Source of the DNA: Brevundimonas vesicularis
GTDB lineage: Bacteria > Pseudomonadota > Alphaproteobacteria > Caulobacterales > Caulobacteraceae
Assembly (NCBI RefSeq): GCF_027105095.1
Contig: NZ_CP114278.1
Span: 248,001-312,000, forward strand
Direction of reading: 5' to 3'
DNA length: 64,000 bases
Below, piece by piece: positions 10,470-19,378 of this stretch. Position 1 is the stretch's first letter. Each line of letters starts with the position of its first letter. The notes beneath the pieces were generated by a model that had not been told where the DNA came from, searched no databases, and worked only from the letters and a program-made list of their open reading frames with translations. The position numbers were made by a program, and so were the translations under genes.

Positions 10470-10498
10470 CGTATAAGTCGCATGTCCGCGTGAGTCAA
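10470..10498 (-). promoter_or_regulatory. Promoter of the rpmH-rnpA-yidC-engB operon
   Basis: On the minus strand TTGACT (10498-10493) and TATACG (10475-10470) are separated by exactly 17 bp, a near-consensus housekeeping promoter (5/6 and 4/6). It would give a leader of about 60 nt before the GTG of rpmH. Confidence 0.7.
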
Positions 10499-10521
10499 CG
10501 CTCGGACGGCATTTCGGGACG

Positions 10522-11280
10522 ATGAAACGGATGGCGAAACGAACGGCGAAGGAATGGGCCCTGCGGCTGGCGCCGCTGGCGGCCATCGCCGGGCTGGTGA
10601 TCGCCTTCTTCGCCCTGGGCTGGAACCGCTATCTGTCGATGGATCTGATCCGTGAGCACGGGCTGAACCTTCAGGCCTATGCGCAACAGAACTGGTGGAT
10701 CGCGCTGGTCGCCTTCATCGCCGTCTATGCCGTGGCGACGGCCTCGACCATTCCAGGGCCCGTTTTCCTGACCCTGCTGGGCGGGATGATGTTCGGCCCC
10801 TATGTCGGGGCCCTGGCCCAGTCGACGGGGGCCACCATCGGTTCGGTCGTCATCTATTATGTCTATCGCACCTCGATCGGTTCCTGGCTGCGCGCCAAGT
10901 TCGAGGCCGACGCCGGCTTCATGGATCGGCTGGCCAAGGGCATCGACCGCAACGCCTTCACCACCTTGTTCACCCTGCGCGTGATCCCCAGCGTGCCCTT
11001 CGTTCTGGTCAACGCGACGGCGGGCATGATGGCGGTGCCGCTGAGACCCTACATCATCGCCACCTTCATCGGCCTGCTGCCGTCCACCTTCATCTACACC
11101 TGGATCGGATCGCAGCTGGGCGGCCTGCTGCGCGCCGGCGTGCGCCCGGACCTGCCCATGCTGCTGCAACAGTTCTTCTGGCCCTTGATGGGCGTGGTCT
11201 TCCTGTCCCTGCTTCTGCCCATCGGCATCAAGCTATTCCAGATGATCCGTGCACGGCGGATCGGGGCGACGGCGGCATGA
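10522..11280 (+). CDS. TVP38/TMEM64 (VTT/DedA-like) integral membrane protein
   Basis: A 252-residue inner-membrane protein with about six hydrophobic segments. The central VTT-domain signature is visible as IPGPVFLTLLGGMMFGPYVG followed by a glycine-rich helix, and the second re-entrant half around RVIPSVPFVLVNATAGMM. The family is thought to be lipid scramblases or transporters (undecaprenyl-phosphate or phospholipids), but the substrate here is unknown. The last 4 bases overlap the start of the following histidine kinase (ATGA), so the two are probably co-translated. Confidence 0.82.
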   Translation: MKRMAKRTAKEWALRLAPLAAIAGLVIAFFALGWNRYLSMDLIREHGLNLQAYAQQNWWIALVAFIAVYAVATASTIPGPVFLTLLGGMMFGPYVGALAQSTGATIGSVVIYYVYRTSIGSWLRAKFEADAGFMDRLAKGIDRNAFTTLFTLRVIPSVPFVLVNATAGMMAVPLRPYIIATFIGLLPSTFIYTWIGSQLGGLLRAGVRPDLPMLLQQFFWPLMGVVFLSLLLPIGIKLFQMIRARRIGATAA

Positions 11281-12764
11281 GCGCCCTGTTCGACCGGATC
11301 GCGGCGCGGCTGAACCTGACGCCGGACCAGGCCAGTCTCTGGCGCGAGCGTCTGACGCCCCCGACCCTGAATCCAAGGGCGCCAGACGGCCTGTCGGCGC
11401 GGCTGCTGCTGCTGACCGTCGCCTTCACCCTGGCGGTCGAGGCCCTGATCCTGGGGCCGAATCTCGCGGCCTTCCATGAGCGCTGGCTGCGCGACCGGCT
11501 TCAGGCCGCCGAACTGGCCTCGGTCGGGGTCGAAGCCCTGCCCTACAGCGCAGTCGAGGACGACACGGCGGCCGAGCTGATGCGGATCGGCGGGGTGCAG
11601 GCGGTCGCCCTGACGGAGCAAGGCGTGCGCCGCCTGCTGCTTCAGGCTCCCAACCTGCCCCGCGCGCCCGAACTGATCGACCTGAGGCGTCAGGACAGCT
11701 GGTCGCGCCTGACAGACCCGTGGCGCACCCTGTTCGGACATCCGGACCGCTCGCTGCGGGTTCAGGCCAAGCCGCGCTATCGTTCGGGCGACTTCATCGA
11801 GATCGTCACCCCCGCCCAGCCGTTGAAACTGGAACTGCGCGCCTTCCTGCTGAACAGCCTGCTGGTGTCCCTGCTGGTGTCGGTGACGGCGGGCGCGCTG
11901 CTATATGGCGGTCTGGCCCTGCTGGTGCTGCGCCCGCTGCGTCGCGTCACCCGCTCGATGGAGCGGTTCGCCGCCGATCCCGAGAGCGAGGCCGAGGCGC
12001 CGTCCGACCGACACGACGAGATCGGCCGCGTCGAGCGCGAACTCAGCCGGATGCAGGAGGAGGTGCGCCATTCCCTGCGCTCTCGCGCCCGTCTGGTCGC
12101 GCTGGGCGAGGCGGTGGCCAAGATCAACCACGACCTGCGAAACATGCTGACCTCGGCCCAGATGGCGTCCGAGCGGCTGGCGACCTCCGCCGACCCGCAG
12201 GTGGCCAAGGCCCTGCCCCGGCTGGAGCGCGCGCTCAGCCGCGCCGCCGGCCTGTCGCGCAATGTGCTGGAGTACGGCAAGAGCGAGGAGCCCGCGCCCC
12301 AGAAGACCCGCGTCGTCCTGACCAAGGCCCTGACCCTGGCGGCCGAGGACGCCGGGCTGGACCCCGACGGCGTGCGCCTGGTCAAACAGCTGCCGCCCCG
12401 GTTCGCCGTCGAGGCCGACCCGGATCAGCTGTACCGCATCCTGGTCAATCTGATGCGCAACGCCCGCCAGGCCATCGAGGCCGATCCGACGCGTCCGCCC
12501 GAACGTCGCGGCAAGGGCGCCATCACCGTCAGCGCCTTCGGTCAGGACGGCTTCTGCGTTGTGCGCATCGCCGACGACGGCCCCGGCATTCCGCCGCGTC
12601 TGGCCGAACGCCTGTTCGAACCCTTCGTCAGCTCAAAGAGCTCGGACGGCTCGGGCCTGGGTCTGACCATCTCGCGCGAACTGGCCGCCCTTCACGGCGG
12701 CGATCTGCGGCTGGTCGAGACCGACGGCAAGGGCGCCGTGTTCGAATTGCGCCTGCCGGGCTGA
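11277..12764 (+). CDS. Membrane sensor histidine kinase
   Basis: A 495-residue two-component kinase. One transmembrane helix lies near residues 41-60 and a second near 192-222, enclosing an extracytoplasmic sensor region of about 130 residues. A HAMP linker follows (LRPLRRVTRSMERFA), then a HisKA helix with His285 in KINHDLRN. The HATPase domain has the N-box NLMRNARQAI, G1 DDGPGIP and G2 SDGSGLGLT. The HDLRN form of the H-box is less common than HELRTPL but occurs in functional kinases. The start at 11277 is fixed by the ATGA overlap with the upstream membrane-protein gene, which suggests a linked function. No cognate response regulator is adjacent. Confidence 0.88.
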   Translation: MSALFDRIAARLNLTPDQASLWRERLTPPTLNPRAPDGLSARLLLLTVAFTLAVEALILGPNLAAFHERWLRDRLQAAELASVGVEALPYSAVEDDTAAELMRIGGVQAVALTEQGVRRLLLQAPNLPRAPELIDLRRQDSWSRLTDPWRTLFGHPDRSLRVQAKPRYRSGDFIEIVTPAQPLKLELRAFLLNSLLVSLLVSVTAGALLYGGLALLVLRPLRRVTRSMERFAADPESEAEAPSDRHDEIGRVERELSRMQEEVRHSLRSRARLVALGEAVAKINHDLRNMLTSAQMASERLATSADPQVAKALPRLERALSRAAGLSRNVLEYGKSEEPAPQKTRVVLTKALTLAAEDAGLDPDGVRLVKQLPPRFAVEADPDQLYRILVNLMRNARQAIEADPTRPPERRGKGAITVSAFGQDGFCVVRIADDGPGIPPRLAERLFEPFVSSKSSDGSGLGLTISRELAALHGGDLRLVETDGKGAVFELRLPG

Positions 12765-12770
12765 ACCGCC

Positions 12771-13034
12771 CTATTCCAGACCGTCGTCCGACACGACGAA
12801 GGGCCGGTTCTCCGCCTTGGCCTGGGCCGCGAGTTCTTCCTGAACCAGATGCCAGCGCCGCAGCCGCTCGTACTCGATGGCGTGCTCGGGCGAAGCGTCC
12901 AGCCAGTGACGGAAGTCCTCAATCTGGAGCCGGGCGTCCGCGGCGGTCGTATCCGGCAGGGCCGGCACGTTCGGCAACTGACGCGCGACCTCCGCAGGAA
13001 TGGGGAAATCGCCGGACGCGGTGCTCAGGATCAT
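12771..13034 (-). CDS. Small DUF4880-like (FecR N-terminal-type) protein
   Basis: An 87-residue soluble protein starting at MILSTASGD. An upstream in-frame start would add 22 basic residues that look non-coding. The middle part, RHWLDASPEHAIEYERLRR, resembles the helical DUF4880 module found at the N-terminus of FecR anti-sigma regulators (W-L-x-x-S-P-E-H-x-x-x-Y/F-x-x). Here the module stands alone, without the membrane helix or periplasmic FecR domain, and no ECF sigma factor is adjacent. It is convergent with the histidine kinase gene (6 bp gap). Function is unknown. Confidence 0.5.
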   Translation of the reverse strand: MILSTASGDFPIPAEVARQLPNVPALPDTTAADARLQIEDFRHWLDASPEHAIEYERLRRWHLVQEELAAQAKAENRPFVVSDDGLE

Positions 13035-13180
13035 CGGTCTTCTCGGATAGGCTGCGGTCGGGAGAGATCGACCATGACGCGAAGCTCGGCCTTTCGCCAC
13101 CTTTTCATCGCTGCGGCGTTGTGCAGCAGGATCACAATGGCCAAGCTGCGCAGAACGCCACGGCCTCGGGAGAGACAGTC

Positions 13181-13678
13181 ATGATCGTTCGCACCGCCGT
13201 CGCCGCCGCCCTGCTGGTCGCCGCCCTGACCGCGCCCGTCGCCGCCCAGACGGCGGCGCCGGCGACCGCCGACCCGTATCGCGATCAGCGCGCCCTGCCC
13301 GATCCGGCCGATCCCGCCAGCCGCGACGCCTTGCTGAAGGCGCGGGGCGAGGCCTATCACCGGGCCAGCGACGCCCAGCAGACCGAAGAGGAACTGCGCA
13401 CCACCCGCGCTCTCAACGACGAAATCGCCGCCCAGAACGCCTTGGCCGACAAGACCGACGCCGCCAACCGGCTGGACTACGACGCCGCCCTGGCCCGTCA
13501 TCAGATCGAGGTCAGTCAGGCGGAGGAACAGGCGCGCGCCGCCGCCGAGACGGCGCGTTTGGCCCAGGAAAAATATGATCGCGACTACGCCGCCTGGCAG
13601 GAACAGGTGCGACTGTGCCGCACAGGCTTCCGTCCCGCCTGCACGTCGCGCCCCGCGTGGGTCGCGCCAGCCCAATAA
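13181..13678 (+). CDS. Secreted coiled-coil hypothetical protein
   Basis: A 165-residue protein with a signal peptide (MIVRTAVAAALLVAALTAPVAAQ). The ATG at 13181 has a GGGAGAGA ribosome site and is the only start that gives a proper signal peptide; the longer open frame upstream is a shadow of the kinase gene. The mature part is rich in Ala, Glu and Gln with heptad-like spacing (about 55-145), so a helical coiled coil is likely. Two cysteines near the C-terminus (RLCRTGFRPACTS) may form a disulphide. I do not recognise a family; it probably acts in the periplasm. Confidence 0.65.
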   Translation: MIVRTAVAAALLVAALTAPVAAQTAAPATADPYRDQRALPDPADPASRDALLKARGEAYHRASDAQQTEEELRTTRALNDEIAAQNALADKTDAANRLDYDAALARHQIEVSQAEEQARAAAETARLAQEKYDRDYAAWQEQVRLCRTGFRPACTSRPAWVAPAQ

Positions 13679-13733
13679 GCTGGACAGCTTTGCGACGGCG
13701 AGCGGACGCCGACCGCGAGTCTAGGCAAAAGGC

Positions 13734-14783
13734 TCAGCCCGCGACCAGGCTCATGTCGCGGCGCGCCATCATGCGGTCGAACTCGGTCCAGACGCCGTCG
13801 GCGCCGTGCCAGTTTCCTTGCGTCGCGGCCTTCGAATACTCGGTGGCGCGAGCCTCGAAGAAGTTGGCGTGCTCGACGCCCGACAGCAGCGACTGCAGCC
13901 ACGGCAATGGGTTTTCCGTCACCCCATAGACTTCCGGCAGCTTCAGCTGACGCAAGCGCCAGTCGGCGATGAAGCGGATGTATTGCTTGATGTCGTCCGG
14001 CGTCATGCCCTGGACCGACCCCATCTCGAAGGCCAGGTCGATGAACTTGTCCTCCATGTTCACCACCGTCTTGCAGCAGTCGACGATGTCGTCCGCGACC
14101 GACTTGGTGACGGCCCCCGTCTCCTTGTTGAAGGCGTGGTACAGCTTGATGACGCCTTCGCAGTGCAGGCTTTCGTCGCGCACTGACCAGGACACGATCT
14201 GGCCCATGCCCTTCATCTTGTTCTGGCGCGGGAAGTTCATCAGCATGGCGAAGGACGCGAACAGCTGAACGCCTTCCGAGAACCCGCCGAACATGGCCAG
14301 GGTCCGGCAGATGTCGGCGTCGGAGTCGACCCCGAACTGGCCCATGTAGTCGTGCTTGTCCCGCATGGCCTCATATTCCATGAAGGCGCCGAACTCGCTC
14401 TCGGGCATGCCGATGGTCTCGAGCAGCAGGGCGTAGGCCGCGATATGGATCGTCTCCATATTGCCGAAGGCGGCCAGCATCATCTTCACCTCGGTCGGTT
14501 TGAAGACCCGACCGTAGCGTTCCATGTAGTTGTCCTGAACCTCGATGTCCGCCTGGGTGAAGAAGCGGAAGATCTGGGTCAGCAGATTGCGTTCGTTGTC
14601 GTTCAGGGTCGAGGCCCAGTCCTTGACGTCCTCGCCCAGCGGCACCTCTTCGGGCATCCAGTGGACTTGCTGCTGCTTCTTCCACATGTCGAACGCCCAC
14701 GGATAGCGGAACGGCTTGTAAGCGGCCGACGGGGTCAGAAGACCGGCGCGCTCGGGAAGGATGATCGGAGTGATGGCGTTCAT
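13734..14783 (-). CDS. nrdB: Ribonucleoside-diphosphate reductase beta subunit (class Ia)
   Basis: A 349-residue subunit that carries the di-iron centre and tyrosyl radical for making dNTPs with NrdA. The iron ligands appear in order: Asp in TQADIEVQD, Glu/His in FGNMETIHIAAYALLLE, and Glu plus E/H in VRDESLHCEGVIKLYH. Length is normal. nrdA is not adjacent. The upstream 173 bp hold NrdR-like boxes, which would repress the gene when dATP is plentiful. Confidence 0.96.
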   Translation of the reverse strand: MNAITPIILPERAGLLTPSAAYKPFRYPWAFDMWKKQQQVHWMPEEVPLGEDVKDWASTLNDNERNLLTQIFRFFTQADIEVQDNYMERYGRVFKPTEVKMMLAAFGNMETIHIAAYALLLETIGMPESEFGAFMEYEAMRDKHDYMGQFGVDSDADICRTLAMFGGFSEGVQLFASFAMLMNFPRQNKMKGMGQIVSWSVRDESLHCEGVIKLYHAFNKETGAVTKSVADDIVDCCKTVVNMEDKFIDLAFEMGSVQGMTPDDIKQYIRFIADWRLRQLKLPEVYGVTENPLPWLQSLLSGVEHANFFEARATEYSKAATQGNWHGADGVWTEFDRMMARRDMSLVAG

Positions 14784-14855
14784 CGAACTGGACCTGAGGG
14801 CGATTCTGAAGACGCATTCACCATGCGATTTGAAGGCGTCGGCGCCAAGTCAAAA

Positions 14856-14903
14856 TAGGTCTATGTTGCGATCACAATTTATCTCGACCGCTAGATGTTG
14901 TGT
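14856..14903 (-). promoter_or_regulatory. Tandem NrdR-box-like sites upstream of nrdB
   Basis: The site at 14888-14903 agrees with the NrdR consensus (ACAC-W-ATATAT-W-GTGT) at 12 of 16 positions. A weaker site at 14856-14871 agrees at 8 of 16. They are 32 bp apart, about three helical turns, the spacing seen in known NrdR box pairs. They lie 73-120 bp before the nrdB start, the expected promoter region. Confidence 0.5.
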
Positions 14904-14956
14904 CCATGCCGCACATTCCTGGGGACGGGCCTGGGGATGAAGCCGCGCCCGACGGC

Positions 14957-17095
14957 TCAGGCAGCCTGGGCGTCCGGGCGAGACGCGGCCGCGCTCAGCG
15001 TCTCGTCGATGGCGGCGTAGAGCTTGGCCTGGGTCACCGGCTTGGCCAGATGACCGTCCATGCCGGAGGACAGGCACCGTGCGGCGTCTTCGGGCATGGC
15101 CTCGGCGGTGACCGCCAGGATCGGCGTCTGGCTGGCGGGATCGGCCAGGGCGCGGATCGCACGGCTGGCGGCAAGGCCGTCCATGACCGGCATGCGCACA
15201 TCCATCAGGATTAGGTCGAAGGCCTCGGCCGAGGCGGCGTTCACCGCTTCGCGCCCGTCGCAGGCCTCGGCGGTGTCGCAGTCAGCGGCCTGCAGCATGA
15301 TGCGCAGCAGATCGCGGTTCGCGGGGTGGTCGTCGACGATCAGAACCTTCATGCGACGGCTGTCCAGCGGCGCGGCGCTCTCCGTCTCTACCGGAACCAC
15401 GATCGGCGCCTCGATCTCCAGGGTGAAGGTCGAGCCCTGCCACTGCACGCTTTCGACGGCGATCGTTCCGTTCAGCCGCTCGGCGTGGCTCTTGGCCAGG
15501 GCCAGGCCGACGCCCGCCCCCTCGTGCGCACGACTGGTCGAGGCGTCCGCCTGTTCGAACAGGCGGAAAACGCCCGCCAGGGTGGCGGCGTCCATGCCGC
15601 AGCCGCTGTCTGACACGGCGATCCGCAGCCGATCATCGCGCCGATCGACGCGCACGGTCACACCGCCCCGCATCGTGAACTTTGAGGCGTTCAGCGTCAG
15701 GTGATGCAAGATTTGGCGCAGACGGCGCATGTCGGTCAGCACCCAGCCCTCGGCCTCCGGCGCGATGTGCAGGTCGAACGTCAGGCCGCGGATTTCGGCC
15801 CACTCGCGCGCGGGCGCCACGGCGTCCTGGATCAAGGCGCGCAGATCGGCGGGCTTCAGCACGACCTCGTCGCCGCCGCGCGAAATCTCCAGAAGATCCT
15901 CGACCAGACGCAGCATGGATTCGCCGCACTGACGCACCGCATTCACCTGGCGATGCCCCTCGGCGTCCAGATGGGGCGAGCGCGACAGCAGGTCAGTATA
16001 GCCGGTGACGCCGGTCAGGGGCGTGCGCATCTCGTGGCTCATCAAGGCCAGGAAGCGCGACTTGGCCTCATCGGCGCGTTTGGCGCGCGCCAGGGCGTCC
16101 AGCGCCGCCGCCGTCCGCGCCCTCAGACGCGCCGTCAGCCGGCGACGCTCCGTCGACAAGGTGGTGATGGGCAGCACCGACCCCACGACGCACAGCAGGA
16201 ACAGATGGAACACATTCATCTGGCGCATCACGGGCGGCAGGGCGGCCAGGATCGGATCGGGCGTCAGATGCGTCACCACGATCGGCCCATGCCCAGTCAG
16301 CGTGGCGGCTCCGCCGATCACAGCGACCATCATCACCGCAGCCGCCGTCAGCGGCGGGCCCAGCCGGAACGCCAGCAGGATAAGGGGCGGGAAGATCGCG
16401 AACAGGACCGGCGCGGCGGTCTGAGAAAAAACGAAAAGCGTGACGCCGCCGACAAGGGTCATGATCGCCGTCGCCTCGGCCAGGCTGGCCTTGGCGTCAT
16501 CCCGGAAACGATGATTGCGCGCCAGCAGCAGCAGGGACGGCGTGACGATCATCATCGCCAGCAGTTCCATGTCGAACAGGTGGTGCATGCGGAAGCCAAG
16601 CGTGCCCGGCACATGCCATCTCATCAGAATGACGACGCCGCCCGCCAGCAGGGTGGAAAGCAGAACAGAAGGGGCGGCTGCGAAAAAGGCGAAGCGGAAC
16701 AGCCGCCAGGGCCGGCGCATATCCAACGCGGCGCCGCAGAATCGACGCGCCAGCACAGCCGCGACCACGACCTGGGTCATGTTCAGAATGACATTGGTGA
16801 ACATCATCGGGCCAGGATCGCCGCGGAGGATGTTGCTGGTCAGATTGATAGCGGCGCAGGCGACCATCACGCCGATGGCCTGACGGCGATGAAGCTGCAG
16901 CACAGCGGCCAGAAGCACCGCATTCGCGGGCCACAGCACGGTCGCGCCGAATGCGTAAACGCTCCACTTGCTGATCGACAGACACAGAACGAACAGCGCC
17001 ACATAGGTATAGGGCGACGGACCCGCCGCGCGGCCGGCCTCGTGGCGGAAAAGCCGCCAGCGCCCGCGTTCTGCGTTCACCAATTCCAGTCCCAT
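14957..17095 (-). CDS. Hybrid sensor histidine kinase/response regulator with MASE1-like membrane domain
   Basis: A 712-residue hybrid kinase. Residues about 30-315 form an integral membrane sensor of some 8 helices; WPANAVLLAAVLQLHRRQ resembles the MASE1 domain. HisKA follows with His354 in LMSHEMRTPL, then HATPase (N-box LTLNASKFT, G1 DSGCGMD, G2 GAGVGLALAKS). The C-terminal receiver (583-703) has the acidic pair in VDDHP, phospho-Asp632 in LILMDVRMPVMDG, and Lys in HLAKPV. A His-to-Asp intramolecular relay is expected, with output through an unlinked phosphotransferase. It stands alone on its strand, upstream of nrdB. Confidence 0.9.
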   Translation of the reverse strand: MGLELVNAERGRWRLFRHEAGRAAGPSPYTYVALFVLCLSISKWSVYAFGATVLWPANAVLLAAVLQLHRRQAIGVMVACAAINLTSNILRGDPGPMMFTNVILNMTQVVVAAVLARRFCGAALDMRRPWRLFRFAFFAAAPSVLLSTLLAGGVVILMRWHVPGTLGFRMHHLFDMELLAMMIVTPSLLLLARNHRFRDDAKASLAEATAIMTLVGGVTLFVFSQTAAPVLFAIFPPLILLAFRLGPPLTAAAVMMVAVIGGAATLTGHGPIVVTHLTPDPILAALPPVMRQMNVFHLFLLCVVGSVLPITTLSTERRRLTARLRARTAAALDALARAKRADEAKSRFLALMSHEMRTPLTGVTGYTDLLSRSPHLDAEGHRQVNAVRQCGESMLRLVEDLLEISRGGDEVVLKPADLRALIQDAVAPAREWAEIRGLTFDLHIAPEAEGWVLTDMRRLRQILHHLTLNASKFTMRGGVTVRVDRRDDRLRIAVSDSGCGMDAATLAGVFRLFEQADASTSRAHEGAGVGLALAKSHAERLNGTIAVESVQWQGSTFTLEIEAPIVVPVETESAAPLDSRRMKVLIVDDHPANRDLLRIMLQAADCDTAEACDGREAVNAASAEAFDLILMDVRMPVMDGLAASRAIRALADPASQTPILAVTAEAMPEDAARCLSSGMDGHLAKPVTQAKLYAAIDETLSAAASRPDAQAA

Positions 17096-17211
17096 GACGG
17101 AACAGTGACATGCAGGGGTTAAGGATCCCGTAGCGGCCCAGCTAGGTAGAATTGCGGAACCGCCGTTCAGCGTCGCCGTTTATTCGCCCTTGCCAGCAAA
17201 GGGCCCAGCCG

Positions 17212-18000
17212 ATGTCAGATGTGATCGCCGAACCGACCTTCGAGCCGCCGGCGGACGCCCTGGCCTTCTATGAAGAGAGCCTGCGCTTGCTCAAGGAGAG
17301 CGGCATCCCCTTCCTGCTGTCGGGCACCTATGCGGTCACGGCCTATACCGGGATCCGGCGTCCGACCAAGGATCTGGACGTCTTCTGCAAGCCCGGCGAC
17401 TACCCCCGCATCCTGGCCTTCTTCCAGAAGCACGGTTACCGCACCGACGTCGAAGACGAGCGTTGGATCGCCAAGGTCTGGAAGGACGAGAAACACTTCT
17501 TCGACGTCATCTTCGCCATGTCCAACGGCACCATCGCCGTGTCCGACAGCTGGTTTAGCGAGGACCGGATCACCGTTTATGGGCATCAGGTCCAGATCAC
17601 CCCGCCCACGGCCCTGATCCTGTCCAAGGTCTTCATCCAGGACCGCTATCGCTATGACGGGGCCGATGTGAACCACGTCATCCTGAAACAGTCGGACGCC
17701 ATCGATTGGAAGAGCCTGCTGGACCAGATGGACCTCTATTGGGAGGTCCTGGCGGCGCATCTGCTGAACTTCCGCTTCGCCTATCCGACCGAGCGCGACC
17801 GGATTCCGCGCTGGCTGATGGAAGAGCTGGTCCAGCGACTGACGGCCCAGATCGATCTGCCGGCGCCGCGCGTGAAGGTCTGTCGCGGCCGGCTGTTCAG
17901 CCCGCGCGACTATGTCGCCGACGTCGCCGAATGGGGCTTTGGCGATGTCGTCGGCAAGGGGCTGGAGGAACGCCACGACCCCGTCAACCTGGGCCACTGA
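17212..18000 (+). CDS. Nucleotidyltransferase-fold protein
   Basis: A 262-residue soluble protein. The start at 17212 has an AAAGGG ribosome site 8 bases upstream. The segment FLLSGTYAVTAYTGIRRPTKDLDVF has the nucleotidyltransferase pattern: a glycine-Thr loop, then T-KDLDVF with the two metal-binding aspartates of a D-x-D motif. A third acid is probably in HFFDVIF. This matches minimal nucleotidyltransferases (aminoglycoside adenylyltransferase or MNT type). The substrate is unknown. It is followed 13 bp later by a metallophosphoesterase, and the pair is probably an operon. Confidence 0.72.
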   Translation: MSDVIAEPTFEPPADALAFYEESLRLLKESGIPFLLSGTYAVTAYTGIRRPTKDLDVFCKPGDYPRILAFFQKHGYRTDVEDERWIAKVWKDEKHFFDVIFAMSNGTIAVSDSWFSEDRITVYGHQVQITPPTALILSKVFIQDRYRYDGADVNHVILKQSDAIDWKSLLDQMDLYWEVLAAHLLNFRFAYPTERDRIPRWLMEELVQRLTAQIDLPAPRVKVCRGRLFSPRDYVADVAEWGFGDVVGKGLEERHDPVNLGH

Positions 18001-18013
18001 AAGGTAAGCCGCC

Positions 18014-18787
18014 ATGACCGACACCGTCCCCGATCCCCAGACGACCCAACCCGGCCTGGAACCCGGCCCCGCCAAGACACTGCGCGTCGCCGCCGTCGGG
18101 GACCTTCATGTCGGCGAGACCACCGAGCATCGCTACCGCGACCTGTTCGAGCGGGTGTCGGACGACGCCGATGTCCTGTGCCTGTGCGGCGACCTGACCA
18201 ACTACGGCAAGACGCCCGAGGTCGAGCGGCTGCTTGAGGATCTCAAGCTTTGCAAAATCCCGATGGTCGGCGTGCTGGGCAATCATGAGCACGAGTGCGG
18301 CCAGCCAGAGGTCGTCACCAAGATGCTGACCGACGCCGGGGTCAAGATGCTGACCGGCGAGGCCTATGAGATCGACGGCGTCGGCTTTGCGGGCGGCAAG
18401 GGGTTCGTCGGCGGCTTCGGCCGCTACATGCTCTCCTCGTTTGGCGAGGCCTCGATCAAGCGTTTCGTGCAGGAGGCCGTCGAGGACGCCAATCTGATCG
18501 AAAACTCGATCCGCATGCTGCGCACCGAACGCTCGGTCGTGCTGCTGCACTATGCGCCCGTGGTCGAGACGGTGATGGGCGAGCCGCCCGAAATCCACGC
18601 CTTCCTGGGGTCGTCGCGCCTCGCCGAGACCATCGACCGCTATGACAATGTTCGCCTGGTTGTGCACGGCCACGCCCATCGCGGCGGATCGGAGGGACGC
18701 ACCACCAAGGGCACGCCCATCTATAATGTCGCCCTGCCGGTGCTGAAGACCCTCGGCGACAAGCCTTATCGGGTCTTTGAAATCTGA
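18014..18787 (+). CDS. Calcineurin-like metallophosphoesterase
   Basis: A 257-residue soluble phosphoesterase with the full set of metal motifs: VGDLHVG (D-x-H), LCGDLTNYG (G-D), VLGNHEHE (GNH-E/D), and further on LLHYAP and VHGHAHRG (GH-x-H). The fold cuts phosphomono- or diesters with a two-metal centre. An AAAGG ribosome site precedes the ATG. It sits directly downstream of a nucleotidyltransferase gene, so a matched transfer/removal pair on the same substrate is possible but not shown. Confidence 0.85.
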   Translation: MTDTVPDPQTTQPGLEPGPAKTLRVAAVGDLHVGETTEHRYRDLFERVSDDADVLCLCGDLTNYGKTPEVERLLEDLKLCKIPMVGVLGNHEHECGQPEVVTKMLTDAGVKMLTGEAYEIDGVGFAGGKGFVGGFGRYMLSSFGEASIKRFVQEAVEDANLIENSIRMLRTERSVVLLHYAPVVETVMGEPPEIHAFLGSSRLAETIDRYDNVRLVVHGHAHRGGSEGRTTKGTPIYNVALPVLKTLGDKPYRVFEI

Positions 18788-18866
18788 CCGGACTGTAGGA
18801 GGGTGCCGCCGGGGCTGGGATGCAGCCTCGTTCGGGGCCGCAAGGCGGCCCGTCGTGGAGTTTCCG

Positions 18867-19298
18867 ATGCGCCTTCTGTCTTCCGCCGCGGCCGTCGCCG
18901 TCCTGGCCCTGGCCACCCCCGCCTTCGCCGCCGGTCAGGCCGCCGCCCCTGCGCCGCAGGCCGCTCCGGCGCCCGCCCAAGAAGCGGACAGCCCAGAAGA
19001 GGCCGCCTTCGAAGCCAAGGCCGAGGCTTTCGGCGAACGCATGGAAGCCATGGCGAGCGAGATGCAGGCCGCAGCGGCGCAAGCTGACAAGACCAAGGCC
19101 GAGTCCGATCTCGACGCCTTGCAGGCCAAGTATCAGGCCGAGGTCGACGCCTTCGCCGAGGAGGTCAACACCTTCGCCACCAGCCAGGGCGCGCCAGCCG
19201 AACAGATGGCCATGGCGATGCAGCAGATCAAAGGCATTCCGCTGAAGGCCCGCACCGAGATCGAAGCGGCCGCCGCAGCCCCCGCCCAACCGCAGTAA
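18867..19298 (+). CDS. Small secreted acidic coiled-coil protein (tandem paralogue 1)
   Basis: A 143-residue protein with a signal peptide ending near AFA-AG (MRLLSSAAAVAVLALATPAF). A GGAG ribosome site precedes the ATG at 18867. The mature part is almost all Ala, Glu, Gln and Lys, helical and probably coiled coil (about 45-110), with the segment EAFGERMEAM. The next gene encodes a longer protein with a similar EARMETFGERAEAI segment, so the two are tandem paralogues. No known domain; probably periplasmic. Confidence 0.65.
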   Translation: MRLLSSAAAVAVLALATPAFAAGQAAAPAPQAAPAPAQEADSPEEAAFEAKAEAFGERMEAMASEMQAAAAQADKTKAESDLDALQAKYQAEVDAFAEEVNTFATSQGAPAEQMAMAMQQIKGIPLKARTEIEAAAAAPAQPQ

Positions 19299-19378
19299 GC
19301 CGAGCCTTACCGCGATTTCACTTGAGACGAGGCGGCGGAGGGCGGAGTTAGCGCGGGTCATTCAACGGGAGCCGTCCC

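Noticed and set aside
10695..12764. Long frame joining the membrane-protein region to the histidine kinase
   Set aside because: The part before 11277 is a shadow of the TVP38-type gene; the kinase has its own overlapping ATG start.
17112..17130. Possible CtrA half-site GGTTAAGG before the MASE1 hybrid kinase
   Set aside because: A lone TTAA half-site occurs often by chance and no partner half is at the right distance.
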